Shown piece by piece: positions 62,149 to 64,000 of a stretch of DNA of 64,000 nt; positions within the stretch are counted from its first letter, which is position 1; every line of letters starts with the position of its first letter. Below the pieces are notes generated by a model. That model was given only the letters and a program-made list of their open reading frames with translations. It was not told the origin of the DNA and did no database searches. The DNA is taken from NCBI RefSeq assembly GCF_022760995.1, contig NZ_JAKWJO010000003.1:434001-498000 (forward strand), read 5' to 3'. A program made the translations under genes and the position numbers. The stretch is from Dyella sedimenti. GTDB taxonomy: Bacteria; Pseudomonadota; Gammaproteobacteria; Xanthomonadales; Rhodanobacteraceae.

Positions 62149-63182
62149 AATACCTGGTCTACATCACCGGCCTGCTGGGCCTGGCCGCGGCCATCGTGCT
62201 GGTCGTGCACCAGGACTGGACGGCGATCCGCGGCGCGTTCGACCACGCGGGCTGGGCCCTGTTGTGGCTACTGCCGTTCCATGTACTGCCGCTGCTGCTG
62301 GATGTGCTGGGCTGGCGCACGCTGCTGGCCCCGCGCGATCCGCAGCGCCGCGCCGGCGTGCCGTTCCTGTTCTGGGTCGCCACCGTCCGCGAGGCCTGCA
62401 ACCGGCTGCTGCCGGTGGCCAATATCGGCGGCGAGATCGTCGGCATCCGCCTGGTCAAGTGGCGCGGCCTCGACGGCGCCGCGACGGCGGCGAGCGTGGT
62501 GATCGAAGTGCTGCTCACGCTGGTGAGCCAGTACGTGTTCGCCGCGCTCGGCATCCTGCTGCTGATCGGCCTTACCGAGCATATCGGCACGCTCAACTCG
62601 GTCATCGGTGCCCTGGCCGCCAGCCTGCCCCTGCCGATCGCGCTGATCCTGCTGCTGCGCCACGGCCAGTTGTTCTCGCGACTGGAAGCGTTTGCCACCA
62701 AGCTGCTCGGCGGCCCCTCGCGCTTCACTGAACTGCTCGACGGCTCGCGGCTGGACCGCGAGGTGCGCGACCTCTACGGGCGACCACTGCGGCTGGTGGT
62801 GTCGTGCGGCTGGCAGGTGGCCGGCTTCGTGGTCGGCAGTTTCGAGAGCTGGCTGGCCCTACAGCTGCTGGGCTATCCAATCTCGCCGTGGGATGCCATC
62901 GCGATCGAGGCAGTGACCCAGTCGGTGCGCCACATCATCTTCTTCGTTCCCGCAGGACTGGGCGTGCAGGAAGGCGGCCTGGTGCTGTTCGGCGGCATGA
63001 TCGGCCTGCCCGCCGACGCCGCCATCGCCCTGTCGCTGGTCAAGCGCGCCCGCGAGGTGGGCTTTGGCGTGCCCGCCCTGCTGTCCTGGCAATGGGCCGA
63101 GGCGCATCGCCTGCATGCCGGCTGGCGGGCGCGCCGCGCCCGCGTGGCGGCCGACGCCTCCGACGGCCAGTTGCCTTCCTGA
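62145..63182 (+). CDS. hpnL: Hopanoid-associated membrane protein HpnL
   Basis: A 345-residue protein with about eight to nine membrane helices in the lysylphosphatidylglycerol synthase/flippase-like (DUF2079-like UPF0104) pattern: WALLWLLPFHVLPLLLDVLG, LLPVANIGGEIVGIRLVKW, FFVPAGLGVQEGG. It is thought to move or flip finished hopanoids across the membrane. The ATG overlaps the stop of hpnK. Confidence 0.9.
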   Translation: MKYLVYITGLLGLAAAIVLVVHQDWTAIRGAFDHAGWALLWLLPFHVLPLLLDVLGWRTLLAPRDPQRRAGVPFLFWVATVREACNRLLPVANIGGEIVGIRLVKWRGLDGAATAASVVIEVLLTLVSQYVFAALGILLLIGLTEHIGTLNSVIGALAASLPLPIALILLLRHGQLFSRLEAFATKLLGGPSRFTELLDGSRLDREVRDLYGRPLRLVVSCGWQVAGFVVGSFESWLALQLLGYPISPWDAIAIEAVTQSVRHIIFFVPAGLGVQEGGLVLFGGMIGLPADAAIALSLVKRAREVGFGVPALLSWQWAEAHRLHAGWRARRARVAADASDGQLPS

Positions 63183-63202
63183 TCCACGGAGAGAGATGCC
63201 TG

Positions 63203-64000
63203 ATGACGCATGACGCCACCGTTGCCGCCGCCGACCACGCCATGCGCCACTGGCTCGGCGAGCCCGGTCGCATCCGCATCGGCTCGGAGGCGCACAAGCG
63301 CCTGTTCTGCCGCATGCTGCTGGACACCCACAACCCGTACAAGCCGGCCGTGATCGAATGGCCTGCGCTGGAAGCCGACGCCCTGCAGCGCATCACTTCG
63401 CTGCCGATCTGGGACATCGCGGTGCAGACCGAGGGCAAGGCCAAGCTGCGCGTGGCGACCTATACCGCGACGGTGGGCGACCCGCTGCTGCACGAGGCCA
63501 TGACCATGGATGGCGACGAGGAAGCGCGCCACAAGGTCGTGCTGAGCAAGATGGTCGAGGCCTACGGCATCGCGCTGGCGCCGGAACCGGAATACGAAGT
63601 GCCGAAGGACCCCGAGTGGGGCTGGCTGGTGACCGGCTACAGCGAATGTATCGACAGCTTCTTCGCCTTCGGCCTGTTCGAGTCGGCCAAGCGCACCGGC
63701 TATTTCCCCGCCGAACTGGTCGAGACTTTCGAGCCGGTGATGCAGGAAGAGGCGCGCCACATCCTGTTCTTCGCCAACTGGGTCGCCTGGCATCGCCGGC
63801 AGTTGCCGTGGTGGCGCCGCCCCGCTTTCGAACTGAAGGTGATGCGCGTATGGCTGTTCCTGATCTGGGAACGCATCGGCATCGCCAAGGGCCTGGACGA
63901 CAACGGCGAGATGCAGGACGCCAATTTCACCCTGACCGGCCACCAGCAGATCGGCCTGGACCTGAAGCTGGGCGAACTCATCGACCTCTGCCTCGCCCAG
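63203..64000 (+). CDS. Ferritin-like di-iron protein at the end of the hpn cluster (3' end outside window)
   Basis: At least 266 residues are visible and the frame is open to the window end. Two E-x-x-H motifs (GDEEARHKVV about 111-120, MQEEARHILFF about 176-186) plus outlying acidic residues form a di-iron carboxylate site of the ferritin-like fold. Similar proteins occur downstream of hpnL in relatives. A hydroxylase or oxidase acting on hopanoids or lipids is plausible, but the activity is unproven. GGAGAG precedes ATG 63203, 20 bp after hpnL. Confidence 0.75.
   Translation, partial: MTHDATVAAADHAMRHWLGEPGRIRIGSEAHKRLFCRMLLDTHNPYKPAVIEWPALEADALQRITSLPIWDIAVQTEGKAKLRVATYTATVGDPLLHEAMTMDGDEEARHKVVLSKMVEAYGIALAPEPEYEVPKDPEWGWLVTGYSECIDSFFAFGLFESAKRTGYFPAELVETFEPVMQEEARHILFFANWVAWHRRQLPWWRRPAFELKVMRVWLFLIWERIGIAKGLDDNGEMQDANFTLTGHQQIGLDLKLGELIDLCLAQ

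Noticed and set aside
1..64000. CRISPR arrays or rRNA genes
   Set aside because: No regularly spaced direct repeats and no rRNA-like sequence were seen anywhere in the window.

Overview
The window is GC-rich bacterial chromosome with densely packed genes. The mix of hopanoid genes (hpnH/B and hpnI-L with idi), an S46 dipeptidyl-peptidase, a zrgA-like metal operon, a phosphoketolase/acetate kinase pair and a REP-like repeat suggests a gammaproteobacterium of the Xanthomonadales/Rhodanobacteraceae type (Dyella, Luteibacter, Frateuria or Rhodanobacter-like). That placement is inferred from gene content, not from a marker gene. No rRNA, tRNA or CRISPR array was seen.

Layout. 1-7.5 kb: the end of a MocR-type aminotransferase gene, then a leftward run of MFS transporter, aldo/keto reductase, borosin-type peptide N-methyltransferase, a small precursor-like protein and a GGDEF diguanylate cyclase, with a divergent LysR regulator. 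The methyltransferase/precursor pair looks like a split borosin RiPP locus and is the most striking item in the window. 7.5-10.9 kb: an oxidoreductase gene cut at its 5' end by a phage-like remnant holding a fragment of a cytosine methyltransferase, small phage-type ORFs and a tyrosine integrase. 10.9-17.1 kb: a PDZ/multi-TM/GAF membrane protein, phosphoketolase and acetate kinase (acetyl-phosphate to acetate and ATP), and a small XRE regulator. 17.1-22.8 kb: a cytosolic PAS histidine kinase, a CheY-like receiver, a small protein, a GspE/PilB-type ATPase, a prepilin-like protein with a Gly/Ser-rich linker and a bitopic protein, which together look like an orphan type IV filament system. 22.8-27.8 kb: an AcoR-like regulator without its AAA+ domain, an aldehyde dehydrogenase and a cytochrome c-FTR1 iron permease. 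27.8-34.1 kb: the S46 peptidase and a ZrgA-like/ABC/DUF3299 metal operon, both behind Zur-like palindromes. 34.1-36 kb: two tandem fimbrial-type subunits.

36-55 kb is a molybdenum district: an OprD porin and a small Mo-pterin domain protein behind a near-consensus ModE box, modE itself, then a leftward operon (OmpW porin, coxM, coxS, coxL, coxG, coxD, coxE, an XdhC-YHS fusion and a MocA-like cytidylyltransferase). CoxL has the AYRCSFR loop of form I aerobic CO dehydrogenase, and the divergent regulator is RcoM-like (heme PAS plus LytTR), so CO sensing and CO oxidation sit together. Directly after it is a rightward periplasmic aldehyde oxidoreductase operon (paoABC-like with its own XdhC and MocA).

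55-64 kb: hopanoid lipid genes. hpnH-hpnB and idi run leftward; hpnI, hpnJ, hpnK, hpnL and a ferritin-like di-iron protein (cut by the window end) run rightward. These extend hopanoids with ribose-derived side chains and glucosamine-type head groups.
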